Positions 43,101 through 51,721 of a stretch of DNA of 64,000 nt are shown here, piece after piece; positions within the stretch are counted from its first letter, which is position 1; each line of letters starts with the position of its first letter. This stretch comes from Pseudobdellovibrionaceae bacterium (lineage in GTDB: Bacteria; Bdellovibrionota; Bdellovibrionia; Bdellovibrionales; Bdellovibrionaceae). The notes below the pieces were generated by a model. It saw nothing but the letters and a program-made list of their open reading frames with translations. It was not told where the DNA came from and ran no database searches. Location: the NCBI GenBank assembly GCA_021731025.1, contig JAKFYD010000021.1:1-64000 (forward strand), given 5' to 3'. The position numbers and the translations under genes were made by a program.

Positions 43101-44743
43101 CCCGGAGCCCCCGATTGCGGCAAGATGGTGATCAAGAAATAGCAAATGCTATTCCCGCTTAAAAAGCCTTGGCACTGAATCGTGCACATTAAACCATTGA
43201 ACTCAAGATGATCCGAATGAATGGCATAAGGCACTTCACGGCTTTTACCCATAAGATGTTCAATGTTTTGTTGAAGTGAATTATCAGGAATAAATGTGAG
43301 GCCATTCTGCTGTAAAGTTGGTAACGAGACTCTTGCCAATTGCTCGAAGCTGGAGTTTGCCGAAAGGATTCGATTATCCGCTGCAACCACCATCGCCGGC
43401 GCACCAATCATCTTTGTTAAGTTACTGGCTTCTTCATCGCGATTTTCACTCGAGGATTCTGCCTGTCCTCCCCCGCCTTCGCCGTGATGCGATCGGGTTA
43501 AAACGCTATTCATATTGGCTATCAGATTCTGCAGTGGCTCGAATTGAAAAGTCATTTCCAGATCAGAGCGCTTTTCACGAAGTGCTGTATCCAATTGTAA
43601 ACTTAAATTTTTAATTGGGAATTCAATCAACTTATAAATAAAGAAGAAAAGAAAGAAACCCACCAGCGAGGCAATCATTAAGGTCTGCATAAACAAACTG
43701 ATGGTCTTTCCCTCGTCGAAAGCTAATGAAGACACATCATAGATAACGATGGCATGAGCTTTTGTTTTCATCTCGCCGTTTTCAACATCGTATCCTTCAA
43801 TAGGAGCACTCGCCGCGATCGTTGAAGAATCTAACTCGACTGTTAAGGCTCGACGTTCTTTCCTGACTTTTTGAACAAAAGATAATTCCGAAACCCTTCC
43901 CGCTTTGGTCGAAGGCGCAAGAATCATCCCGTCGATGTCCTGAATAATAAAGACGGTTTTCACTCCCTCTTCAACTTCGGCCGAGTAAGTGCTTAAGGCC
44001 CCAGAGTTTTCCACAACCGCTTTCTTATTTGTGGCCGCTAAATTCCGAGCTAAAGAAGAGGCACGGTTTCGGCTCTCTTTCAAAATGCTGCTTTTCGCTA
44101 ATTGCGACATCGGGATCATGGAAAGTAACGTGACGATAAAAATAAAGGCGCCCACGAAACCTAACAACACCAATTTAAAATCGAACATCTGCGCTAATTT
44201 ATAGACACCAGGTAAAACGACTCTTTCTAAATAAGCTTTGAACTGCTCAAGAATTCCCGCAAAAAGATTGGGACGAGCCGAAGGCGCTGATTCAGCCATC
44301 TCAGGAGCAGGTGCAGCCTGAGCATAAGCTTGAGACTGGACACCAACGTGAGGTTGAGGAAAATTTCCCATTTGCAAGGCCGCATTGCCCACAGCTGGGT
44401 AAGCATTTCCGCTATGAGAAACCGCTGGAAGTTGCGAGCGCGCGGGTCTTAGTTCTTGAGCCGGTACAATATCTAATAATATTTCGTGCAGACTGAACTT
44501 TTCGCCCAAATGAAGAATGCTATTTTGAATTTTAATTCCATTCACGTAAGTGCCATTGCTCGATTTTAAATCGACAATAATGATTTTATCCTTAAGAACT
44601 TGGATTTCACAGTGAGCTTTAGATACTCCTTGAGCTATAACTTGAATATCAGCTTGGCCTGCTCGACCGAGAATATTTTTTCCACTTTTTAAATTAAAAA
44701 TTTGACCCGCTTGCGGGCCATTGAGAATTCTAACGGCCCACAT
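43097..44743 (-). CDS. FHA-domain, two-helix membrane protein with PAS-like C-terminus
   Basis: The 548-residue protein has an FHA domain (NILGRAGQADIQVIAQGVSKAHCEI, LKSSNGTYVNG) at residues 20-75, a linker, a membrane helix (~195-215, LVLLGFVGAFIFIVTLLSMIPM), an extracytoplasmic sensor-like region, a second membrane helix (~350-370), and a C-terminal PAS-like domain (APAMVVAADNRILSANSSFEQLARVSL). No kinase or GGDEF domain follows. It resembles a sensor without an output enzyme, so the FHA domain may be the output by binding a partner. It overlaps the DUF192 gene by 14 bases. Confidence 0.8.
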   Translation of the reverse strand: MWAVRILNGPQAGQIFNLKSGKNILGRAGQADIQVIAQGVSKAHCEIQVLKDKIIIVDLKSSNGTYVNGIKIQNSILHLGEKFSLHEILLDIVPAQELRPARSQLPAVSHSGNAYPAVGNAALQMGNFPQPHVGVQSQAYAQAAPAPEMAESAPSARPNLFAGILEQFKAYLERVVLPGVYKLAQMFDFKLVLLGFVGAFIFIVTLLSMIPMSQLAKSSILKESRNRASSLARNLAATNKKAVVENSGALSTYSAEVEEGVKTVFIIQDIDGMILAPSTKAGRVSELSFVQKVRKERRALTVELDSSTIAASAPIEGYDVENGEMKTKAHAIVIYDVSSLAFDEGKTISLFMQTLMIASLVGFFLFFFIYKLIEFPIKNLSLQLDTALREKRSDLEMTFQFEPLQNLIANMNSVLTRSHHGEGGGGQAESSSENRDEEASNLTKMIGAPAMVVAADNRILSANSSFEQLARVSLPTLQQNGLTFIPDNSLQQNIEHLMGKSREVPYAIHSDHLEFNGLMCTIQCQGFLSGNSICYFLITILPQSGAPG

Positions 44744-45077
44744 AGAGTTCGTCTCCTTCCTGAATTCCTAAACGAGAAATTGTTCCTGCAGGAAGTTCAA
44801 AGACAGAGCTTGCGCTCCAAACTGGAAGGACTAATCTCCATGGACGAACTTCCCTTTTGAGGGATTTTACTTTTAAAGTTCGATCAACAAAAATACAATC
44901 AATGGCAAAATTCATAAAACAAGTGTGAATGCTGTTGCAACGATGAATCCATAATCCCTGTTGATCCAACAGAGATTTCCGTCCCATAAGGCCAATTCCC
45001 CGACTCCAAAATCCGTCGGCGATTTCCAACTGAGAAGAGATAGTTATGTTCTTTGTTCTATTTTCCAACACGGGCAT
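44730..45077 (-). CDS. DUF192 family protein
   Basis: The 115-residue protein matches DUF192: LEIADGFWSRGIGLMGRKSLLDQQGLWIHRCNSIHTCFMNFAIDCIFVDR, then KREVRPWRLVLPVWSASSVFELPAGTI. The family is small, widespread and of unknown function; members often sit next to Tad/Flp pilus genes in deltaproteobacterial-type genomes. It begins two bases after the tadC stop. Confidence 0.85.
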   Translation of the reverse strand: MPVLENRTKNITISSQLEIADGFWSRGIGLMGRKSLLDQQGLWIHRCNSIHTCFMNFAIDCIFVDRTLKVKSLKREVRPWRLVLPVWSASSVFELPAGTISRLGIQEGDELYVGR

Positions 45078-45079
45078 CC

Positions 45080-45988
45080 TTAATTGTTTCCATACATAAA
45101 TGAAATTGCGACCGGACCAAAAACCATGATGAACACAGCGGGAACAATAAAAATCATCATGGGCACCAAAATCGCTTGCGAAGCACGAGCTCCTGCTTTT
45201 TCAGCACGCACAAATCTTTCCAATCTCATTTGCACAGTTTGTTCTTTCAAAACTCGAGAGATGGGTGCACCACTGGCTTCAGAATCGATGAGCACGGCCA
45301 CAAAACTTGTAATTTCCGACATGTCTAAACGTTCACCAAACTCTTTGAGGGCTGTGGCTTTTGCTGCACCCAACTGAACATCTTTCAACACAATGGAAAG
45401 TTCTTCAGCAAGCACACTCTTTTTGGTTTCTGCTTTATCAACCAGCAACTGAATTGCCGCGAAGAAATCCATACCGGCCTCGACCGAAAGAGCTAACAAA
45501 TCAATGTAAAAGGGCAAATGCTCGCGCACATTTTGTTCACGGATTTTTTTCTGAGCTTTGGCGTCCATGATGGGAGCGTAAAAACCAAAAGGCATCATTC
45601 CCAGGATAACGATATTGCTCAGATCAAGTTCCAATGCGAAATTCATCACTAAGACAAAAAGAGGAATCATCACTCCCCATAGAATTTGCATTCCAATAAA
45701 CTCATCTTCGTTCAGCACTCGTGAAATTCCAGCGGTCTTGATGGTCTGCCTGATTTGCTTTCGGTAAGATTCATTTTTAATTCTTAAAGCATGTTGCAAA
45801 GTGAATTGATGAATCAAAGGGCGAGATAATTTAATCAAGGTCCGATCTGTTTTTTCAGGTTCGCTGTTGTTGGCCCAAGACAAACTTTGTTTATCTGCGT
45901 TATTGGAGATCAAAGCCGATACAAGTAAGTAAACGGCCAAACCACCAAATAAAAGTCCTCCGAAAAGTAAAAAACCGGCACTTCCCAT
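45080..45988 (-). CDS. tadC: Tad/Flp pilus platform protein TadC
   Basis: The 302-residue inner-membrane protein matches T2SSF/TadC: HLPFYIDLLALSVEAGMDFFAAIQLLVDKAE, then LSIVLKDVQLGAAKATALKEFGERLDMSEITSFVAVLIDSEASGAPISRVLKEQ and a terminal AILVPMMIFIVPAVFIMVFGP. With TadB it forms the pilus assembly platform. tadA, tadB and the secretin are not in the window; maf is divergent on the other side, so this is the first gene of an isolated TadC-FHA operon. The rest of the Tad machine must be elsewhere if it functions. Confidence 0.9.
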   Translation of the reverse strand: MGSAGFLLFGGLLFGGLAVYLLVSALISNNADKQSLSWANNSEPEKTDRTLIKLSRPLIHQFTLQHALRIKNESYRKQIRQTIKTAGISRVLNEDEFIGMQILWGVMIPLFVLVMNFALELDLSNIVILGMMPFGFYAPIMDAKAQKKIREQNVREHLPFYIDLLALSVEAGMDFFAAIQLLVDKAETKKSVLAEELSIVLKDVQLGAAKATALKEFGERLDMSEITSFVAVLIDSEASGAPISRVLKEQTVQMRLERFVRAEKAGARASQAILVPMMIFIVPAVFIMVFGPVAISFMYGNN

Positions 45989-46016
45989 TTGTTCCTCTTT
46001 GTGTTCAATTCAAGCT

Positions 46017-46610
46017 ATGCATCATCTCATTCTAGCTTCTGAGTCCCCCCGCCGAAAACAACTCCTTCAGGATGCAGGTTTTCAATTTGAGACTCTCCTA
46101 GTGAAAGTATCGGAAATTCCTGGAAAAAGTTTGACGGTTGACGAGAAAATATTATCCAACGCGAAAGAAAAATCGGATGCAGCCTGGACCCGACTTAAGC
46201 CTGAAAAGCGCGAGCCTTTTGTCCTTTTAACCGCAGATACCGAGGTCATTTTAAACAACGAGCTTTTAGGTAAACCTCAGGACGAAACTGATGCCATTCG
46301 CATGTTGACGGAATTATCGGGGACCATTCACCAGGTGAAAACTGGACTTTGGCTTCGTGAAAGTGTGACAGAAAAAGAAGTGTCTCATATCGAGACAACC
46401 CAGGTCCATTTCAAGAAACTCTCTCGTGAGTCCATCGAAAATTATGTGAAATCGGGCGAAGGTACAGATAAGGCAGGCGGTTACGCCATTCAAGGTCAAG
46501 GGGCCCAATTCATCAAAGAATTTGTCGGAAGCTATGACAATGTGGTAGGTCTGCCTGTTCAAGTTCTGAAAAGAATTTTGAACGAAAATGCTTGGGTAAT
46601 TCGGGGTTAA
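46017..46610 (+). CDS. maf: Maf-type nucleoside triphosphate pyrophosphatase
   Basis: ATG 46017 (MHHLILASESPRRKQLLQD) is preferred; the ORF start upstream adds nothing conserved. The ~197-residue protein has the signature ASESPRRKQLL, then LLTADTEVILNNELLGKPQDETDAIRMLTELSG, the TTQVHFKKLS segment and GTDKAGGYAIQGQGA. Maf proteins hydrolyse dTTP, UTP and modified nucleotides. It leads the maf-yggS-proC-divIVA plus-strand run. Confidence 0.93.
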   Translation: MHHLILASESPRRKQLLQDAGFQFETLLVKVSEIPGKSLTVDEKILSNAKEKSDAAWTRLKPEKREPFVLLTADTEVILNNELLGKPQDETDAIRMLTELSGTIHQVKTGLWLRESVTEKEVSHIETTQVHFKKLSRESIENYVKSGEGTDKAGGYAIQGQGAQFIKEFVGSYDNVVGLPVQVLKRILNENAWVIRG

Positions 46611-46637
46611 TACGGAATCAATCTGGGAAATGGCGCA

Positions 46638-47342
46638 GTGAAAACGAAATCTGAAATCCTCTCTGAAGTCGAAGAAAAATTAAGCCAGCTCGGCCGACCA
46701 AAAACTTCTGTGATGATTCTTGCCGTCTCGAAATTACAACCCACTGAAAAAATCTTACAACTTCATCGCGAAGGCCAAGTTGATTTTGGCGAAAACTATG
46801 TTCAAGAAGCCCTTTTTAAGATGGAAGAACTTCAAGAGTCTCCTCTGCGATGGCATCTGATCGGCCATCTTCAAAAAAATAAAGTTAAACTTTCTGTGGG
46901 ACGATTTGAGTGCATTCACTCTGTGGATTCTTTGGAACTTGCAGAAAAGATCAACGCCGAAGCCGCAAATTTGGGAATTCGCCAAAAAATTCTTTTACAA
47001 ATTAATCAAGCTGAAGAAACAAAAAAAACGGGATTCCAACCTGAAACATTTATGAAAAGCTGGCCAGCACTGGAAAAATTGAAATCTCTGCAAATCTGCG
47101 GCTTGATGTGCCTGCCGCCCTTGTTTCAGAATCCCGAAGAGACTCGGCCTTATTTCCGGGAGCTCCGTGAACAACTGCTTTCTTTAAGAGAACAAGCTGA
47201 TCTTAGTCTTCACCCCTTGGATCAACTTTCTATGGGCACCAGTCACGACTATCTGGTCGCTGTGGAAGAAGGCTCAACAATTATTCGTTTAGGCACAATC
47301 TTATTTGGCGAACGTGTTATAGACATGAAAGGACAACTGTGA
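46638..47342 (+). CDS. yggS: PLP homeostasis protein YggS/PLPBP
   Basis: GTG 46638 is the only reasonable start. The 234-residue protein has MILAVSKLQPTEKILQLHREGQVDFGENYVQEALFKM with the PLP-binding Lys in SKLQP, then RWHLIGHLQKNKVKL, ICGLMCLPP, and SMGTSHDYLVAVEEGSTIIRLGTILFG. It buffers pyridoxal 5'-phosphate. The GTGA at its stop starts proC. yggS next to proC is widely conserved. Confidence 0.94.
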   Translation: MKTKSEILSEVEEKLSQLGRPKTSVMILAVSKLQPTEKILQLHREGQVDFGENYVQEALFKMEELQESPLRWHLIGHLQKNKVKLSVGRFECIHSVDSLELAEKINAEAANLGIRQKILLQINQAEETKKTGFQPETFMKSWPALEKLKSLQICGLMCLPPLFQNPEETRPYFRELREQLLSLREQADLSLHPLDQLSMGTSHDYLVAVEEGSTIIRLGTILFGERVIDMKGQL

Positions 47343-48169
47343 ATCCTCTGTTAAAATCAAAACGAATTGGATTTATTGGCTCTGGAAATATGGCCCAAGC
47401 CATGATCAAAGGAATGTTAGAGTCTCAACTAACGGTTGCAGATCATCTCTTTGTTTCGAATCGCACTCCTGGAAAATTAATGAAGATGTCTGAAAATTAT
47501 AAGGTGAACGTTTGCCAAACCAATGAAGAGTTGGTGGAAAAATGCGACATCATTATTTTAGCAGTGAAGCCCCAAGATCTCATCGCCGCCATTGAACCGA
47601 TTGCCCAGATTTTTTTGGATAAGCAAGTGGTTATCAGTTTAGCTGCAGGAATCACGATGCAAACTTTAGAAAAGCATTTGCCTCAATGCCGAGTCGTTCG
47701 TTTGATGCCGAACACTCCTGCCATTATTGGCCGAGGCACTTTGGGTTTTTTCATGAATGAACCTGACGAAGGCTTAGAAACTCTGATTGAAGATTTATTT
47801 TCTCCTTTAGGTTCTGTGATGAAACTTCAAGATGAAGATCAATTCGAAGCTTTCATGATCGCCTGCTCTTCGGGAACTGGCTTTGTCTTCGAGCTGATGA
47901 CTTACTGGCAAGAATGGATCGAGGAACATGGTTTCGATCCCGAAGTCGCAAAAGCGATGACTGTTGAAACTTTTTTAGGCGCCGCCGAGCTGGCTTACAA
48001 ATCACCCGACGTAGGTCTGGAAGAGCTGCAAGCACGAGTCGCTTCGAAAAAAGGCGTAACAGCTTCTGGACTTGAGTCCATGAGAGAACTCGAAATCGAA
48101 CGCGCCCTGCGCGTAAGCTTCGAAAAAGCCGCTCTAAGAAATAAAGAGATGGCCCGACTGTTGAAATAA
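47339..48169 (+). CDS. proC: pyrroline-5-carboxylate reductase
   Basis: The GTG at 47339 overlaps the yggS stop (GTGA), with AAAGGA upstream. The 276-residue enzyme makes proline from pyrroline-5-carboxylate. It shows the NAD(P)-binding IGFIGSGNMAQAMIKGML, DIIILAVKPQDL, VRLMPNTPAIIGRGTLGF, and the C-terminal GVTASGLESMREL loop that forms the active site. Twenty-two bases after its stop a palindromic repeat begins. Confidence 0.95.
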   Translation: MNPLLKSKRIGFIGSGNMAQAMIKGMLESQLTVADHLFVSNRTPGKLMKMSENYKVNVCQTNEELVEKCDIIILAVKPQDLIAAIEPIAQIFLDKQVVISLAAGITMQTLEKHLPQCRVVRLMPNTPAIIGRGTLGFFMNEPDEGLETLIEDLFSPLGSVMKLQDEDQFEAFMIACSSGTGFVFELMTYWQEWIEEHGFDPEVAKAMTVETFLGAAELAYKSPDVGLEELQARVASKKGVTASGLESMRELEIERALRVSFEKAALRNKEMARLLK

Positions 48170-48191
48170 CGTTGTTATCTATGATTTTCTT

Positions 48192-48316
48192 GTGGGAGCA
48201 ACCAAAACTTTAAAGATCAAGGCCGCACGACAGAGGGCGACTGAGACGTACGTCTGTACGTCGCAGGGAGCCCGACGGAGGAGAACGCAGAGATTTAAAG
48301 TTTTGGTTGCTCCCAC
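48192..48316 (+). repeat. dispersed palindromic element, copy B
   Basis: Outer arms 48192-48214 and 48294-48316 are perfect 23-bp inverted repeats. The 79-base interior (48215-48293) is the same element as copy A at 36256-36379. An apical hairpin at 48245-48262 (GACGTAC, 4-base loop, GTACGTC) and flanking CTG/CAG and GGGC/GCCC pairs give a long rod when transcribed. It begins 22 bases after the proC stop and ends 60 bases before divIVA. Confidence 0.92.
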
Positions 48317-48376
48317 GGGCGAAAGTCTCGTATTCTGTGGTAGAGCCATCATTCGTCATTTCATGGAGGAAATAAG

Positions 48377-48982
48377 ATGAAGATTTCGCCACTCGATATC
48401 ACTCACAAAACTTTTGATCGCAAAATGATGGGCCTTGATCCGGATCAAGTTCATAATTTTCTTCAACATGTGGCTGCGCAAATGGAATCCATTATGCGTG
48501 AACGCAATCAATTGCGCGAAGAACTTCGCGAACGCGAATTGAATTTGCTCGAGTACAAAGAGCGCGACAAAGTTTTGAAAGATACAATTGCTACAGCATC
48601 ACAGATGACGGACCGAATGCGCGGTGATGCTGAACGCGAAGCTAAATTGATCATTGCCGACGCCCAACAAAAATCTGAACTCATCACTCGGGACGCTCGC
48701 GATTCCTTGAAAAAAACTTATCAAGAAATCAGCGATCTGAAACGGGCTCGCTTGCAATTCGAAGCAAATTTAAAAGCATTAGCCCAAGCTCATCTCAGCA
48801 TTTTGGATCAAGGTGAAAAGTACATGCCCAGCGTGAATTTACCAAATTCATCGAGCGCAACGGCTGCTACAAACTCGGCTCCTGGCCCTACGCCAGTGAG
48901 CGGCGCTGGCGCCGAGAGTGGTGGATATCGTTCAGCGATCTTTCGCTCTTCCGATATTTCACCTTTATCTTCAAATTCTTAA
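48377..48982 (+). CDS. divIVA: DivIVA-domain protein
   Basis: The 201-residue protein starts MKISPLDITHKTFDRKMMGLDPDQVHNFLQHV, the DivIVA N-terminal membrane-curvature-binding domain, followed by a long coiled coil (QMESIMRERNQLREELRERELNLLEYKERDK and on to about residue 150) and a Ser/Ala/Gly-rich tail. DivIVA oligomers mark poles and division sites, mainly in Gram-positives; in this lineage it may organise the pole or septation of the filament. GGAGG precedes the ATG at 48377. Order yggS-proC-divIVA mirrors Gram-positive synteny. Confidence 0.9.
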   Translation: MKISPLDITHKTFDRKMMGLDPDQVHNFLQHVAAQMESIMRERNQLREELRERELNLLEYKERDKVLKDTIATASQMTDRMRGDAEREAKLIIADAQQKSELITRDARDSLKKTYQEISDLKRARLQFEANLKALAQAHLSILDQGEKYMPSVNLPNSSSATAATNSAPGPTPVSGAGAESGGYRSAIFRSSDISPLSSNS

Positions 48983-48993
48983 GCAAGCGATTG

Positions 48994-50115
48994 TTAGCGA
49001 CGTTTTTTCTTCTTCACCGATTTTAACTTGATCGTCATTTCGGCGTCGTCCAATTGATGGCGAACATCCTCACGGGATGGGCTTACAGGGCGGCGCTTCG
49101 GTGCGCCTGGTGCCGGAGCAGGACGGAAAATTTCTTGATCAACGCCGTCGTCAACATTTTCGTGAAATTGTTCGATGTCGCGATCGGTGCTGATGGGAGC
49201 AGGATCTGACAGTCTTCGAATTGTTTTTTGAGTTTCCATTAAGTCGAAAGACATCGACACAACCGCACCGAAAGTCATTCCATTGGCATAGTTGGTTCCA
49301 TAAAAAGGATAGGCCATATTTAAACCTAACTTGAAGCGTGTTGATAATTCGTGTTCACTCCACAAACGAAATTCCGTGACCGCAGGATTAACACTGTAGA
49401 AGCGATAGCTTCCTCCGTTGACTCTTTGGATAACGGCATTTCTTTTGGTTTCGGAACCTTTGTCTCCATCATCCATGATGGATTGGAAACCGCCCAACTC
49501 TGCGCCGAAAGAGTTTCGATTTAACCGCCAACCAGCGCCAGCTTCATACATCAACAAACTGGATCGACCTTCCATACGATAATTAAATCCACCGGAGCCA
49601 TACCAAATAAATTGGCTTCGTCGATGATCAAATCCCAGCGATCCCACCAACTGAGTTACTCCTTCAGTATTCAAAGCGGTGTCTTGCCCGGCCTTTACAG
49701 TTTCCAAAGGGAAGATCAGTTGCAGTTCCCCAGTCCAATCCACAAATCCTCGAGAGAGAAGCCCATCAACACCCAAATGAATTTCGGGAAGGCTCGAGTT
49801 ATTGCGAGTGGCATCGACATTTTTACTTTGGGCGGTTGAGATCATCAGTGCGGAAGATAAACTCCAACTTTCTCCGTAGCCGTAGCGGAGGCCCAAGGGA
49901 GTGCGTATCAGTTGATAACCGGCGCCGGAAGAAAGATCTCGAATGGAAGATCCACTGTCGAAATTTGAAGAGGAAGACATAAAGTCCAATCCTGCCCCTA
50001 GTTCGAGTCTTCCCTGATGATAATTTTTAAATTTGCTTAAAGGAATTGCTTCGCTCAGTGTCGAATCTAGCAAGACCAAAAGATATAGGAGTAAAACAAG
50101 ATAGCGTGAATTCAT
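48994..50115 (-). CDS. probable outer-membrane barrel-like protein of unknown function
   Basis: I start at ATG 50115 (MNSRYLVLLLYLLVLLDSTLSEA); upstream starts would overlap the divergent MFS gene. The ~373-residue product has a signal peptide, then a beta-rich domain with alternating hydrophobics and aromatic/Gly patterns (LELGAGLDFMSSSSNF, LGLRYGYGESWSLSSAL, GSLGFDHRRSQFIWYGSGGFNYRM), and a Pro/Arg-rich basic tail (KKKKRR at the end). It may be a barrel of ~12-14 strands. Unrecognised. Confidence 0.65.
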   Translation of the reverse strand: MNSRYLVLLLYLLVLLDSTLSEAIPLSKFKNYHQGRLELGAGLDFMSSSSNFDSGSSIRDLSSGAGYQLIRTPLGLRYGYGESWSLSSALMISTAQSKNVDATRNNSSLPEIHLGVDGLLSRGFVDWTGELQLIFPLETVKAGQDTALNTEGVTQLVGSLGFDHRRSQFIWYGSGGFNYRMEGRSSLLMYEAGAGWRLNRNSFGAELGGFQSIMDDGDKGSETKRNAVIQRVNGGSYRFYSVNPAVTEFRLWSEHELSTRFKLGLNMAYPFYGTNYANGMTFGAVVSMSFDLMETQKTIRRLSDPAPISTDRDIEQFHENVDDGVDQEIFRPAPAPGAPKRRPVSPSREDVRHQLDDAEMTIKLKSVKKKKRR

Positions 50116-50153
50116 TAGGACTATCATAACAGTCTCAACACAGAGGTAAAGAT

Positions 50154-51383
50154 TTGTCTCAACCATCGCAAAAATCTCAACTTACAATTATTTTTCTAAC
50201 GGTTTTTATTTATTTGGTTGGATTTGGCATTATCATCCCCATTATTCCCATCTTAAGTCGAGACCTTGGAGCGACTCCCACCGAAGTGGGTTTACTGATG
50301 TCGATCTACTCCTTGGCTCAATTTATTTTTTCACCCTTTTGGGGAAGACTGAGCGATCGAGTGGGTCGCCGACCTATCCTGTTGTTTTGTATGTTTTGCG
50401 AAGGACTTTCTTACTTGCTCTTTGCCTTTTCACACACCTTAACCTGGGTTTTCATTGCTCGCGGATTGAGCGGCTTTTTTGGAGCCAGCATCTCGACATC
50501 TTCCGCAGCGATTTCCGATGTCACCACCGAACAAGATCGTTCGAAGAGCATGGCCTTAATTGGTGCGGCCTTTGGTCTGGGTTTTATTTTCGGTCCAGCC
50601 TTAGGGGGACTTTTGGCCAGCAACGCCCATCACATTTCCGAGGCTCCGTATTTTAAAACCAGTTTCACTGCGGGATCTGTCGCTGTGATTTGCTTCGCCA
50701 ATTTTATTTTTGCTTGGTTCAAATTTAAAGAAACTCTGACTGAAAAGCCCACAGCTCCTGTTCAAAAAAAATCCCGTCTTCTCAATATCTTCAAAAATTT
50801 AAAAATCACCACAGTTGGCCCCTTGATGTTTATTTTTTTCCTGGTAACCATGGCGATGGCAACGACAGAGGCTACTTTGATCCTGTACATGGCCGAAAAA
50901 TTTCAGTGGGGCATCACCGAAGTCAGCTGGGGCTTCGTCTACGTTGGTCTAGTCTTGGTTTTTACCCAAGGTTTCCTGGTCAGAAAATTGTTGAGCTCCT
51001 GGGGAGAAAAAAATGTTCTCTTTGCAGGATTAATTATTTTCACTTTTGGTCTCGCAGGAATTGGCTTGTCCCCTAGTGTTTGGGCGCTGGCCTTGCCTAT
51101 TACACTTCTTTCAATCGGCAATGGCTTGTGCAATCCCTCGATTTTAGGAAGCATTAGCATTCTCACTTCAAAGCATGAACAAGGAGAAAAATTGGGTCTG
51201 ACCCAAAGCCTTTCTTCCTTAGGAAGAATTTTGGGACCGCCCTTAGGAGGCTACGTCTACGGGCAATGGATGATCCAAGCACCCTTTATTGTGTCGGCCG
51301 GATTTTCTGTGATTGGCTTTCTTATTTGTCTAAAAATCTTTAACCACATTCCTAAATCAGGACAGAAAGTAGCAACAGCATGA
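50154..51383 (+). CDS. MFS transporter (drug/metabolite efflux type)
   Basis: TTG 50154 is used, with GAGGT eight bases before. The 409-residue protein has 12 hydrophobic helices. MFS motif A is FWGRLSDRVGRRPILLF between helices 2 and 3; the second half-repeat shows a similar loop. A further AFGLGFIFGPALGGLLA matches the motif C of drug-H+ antiporters. The TetA/MFS_1 type is likely; substrate unknown. It overlaps the rhodanese gene by four bases (ATGA). Confidence 0.88.
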   Translation: MSQPSQKSQLTIIFLTVFIYLVGFGIIIPIIPILSRDLGATPTEVGLLMSIYSLAQFIFSPFWGRLSDRVGRRPILLFCMFCEGLSYLLFAFSHTLTWVFIARGLSGFFGASISTSSAAISDVTTEQDRSKSMALIGAAFGLGFIFGPALGGLLASNAHHISEAPYFKTSFTAGSVAVICFANFIFAWFKFKETLTEKPTAPVQKKSRLLNIFKNLKITTVGPLMFIFFLVTMAMATTEATLILYMAEKFQWGITEVSWGFVYVGLVLVFTQGFLVRKLLSSWGEKNVLFAGLIIFTFGLAGIGLSPSVWALALPITLLSIGNGLCNPSILGSISILTSKHEQGEKLGLTQSLSSLGRILGPPLGGYVYGQWMIQAPFIVSAGFSVIGFLICLKIFNHIPKSGQKVATA

Positions 51384-51721
51384 GCTCACTGATGGGTATT
51401 GGATATTATCAATTCAACAATTTAATTAAAAACCGCGTTCCCTTTGTTTTACTCAACTACGGAGTGGATTTTAAAAACTTCGAGAAGGGAATTTTTCAAG
51501 CTCATTTAGAAAAGCATTTAGTGATCACGACGCCAGAAGAAACATTAAATTATTTAAAGGCGCAAAATTTCCCTCTCGAACAATCCATTATCCTGGCTTG
51601 CCCTGAAGGAAAAATGTCAGAAAAAATAGCGCAAAAATTAGAAAAGGCCGGATACAAAAATGTTTATTTTCTCTCCGGCGGTTATCAAAATATTTTAAAG
51701 GAAAAGTCTACTTCTGAGTAG
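51380..51721 (+). CDS. rhodanese-like domain protein
   Basis: The 113-residue protein has a rhodanese fold pattern with the active-site loop ILACPEGKMSEKIAQKLEKAGYKNVYFLSGGYQNIL (Cys-x-x-G/E-x-x-S type). Rhodaneses handle persulfide sulfur. It overlaps the MFS gene by four bases and converges with the 51708 gene, overlapping it by 14 bases. Specific partner unknown. Confidence 0.8.
   Translation: MSSLMGIGYYQFNNLIKNRVPFVLLNYGVDFKNFEKGIFQAHLEKHLVITTPEETLNYLKAQNFPLEQSIILACPEGKMSEKIAQKLEKAGYKNVYFLSGGYQNILKEKSTSE

Noticed and set aside
48192-48380. 62-codon frame through palindromic copy B
   Set aside because: It is created by the repeat core itself; the matching frame in copy A is broken, and the repeat explains the sequence better than a gene.
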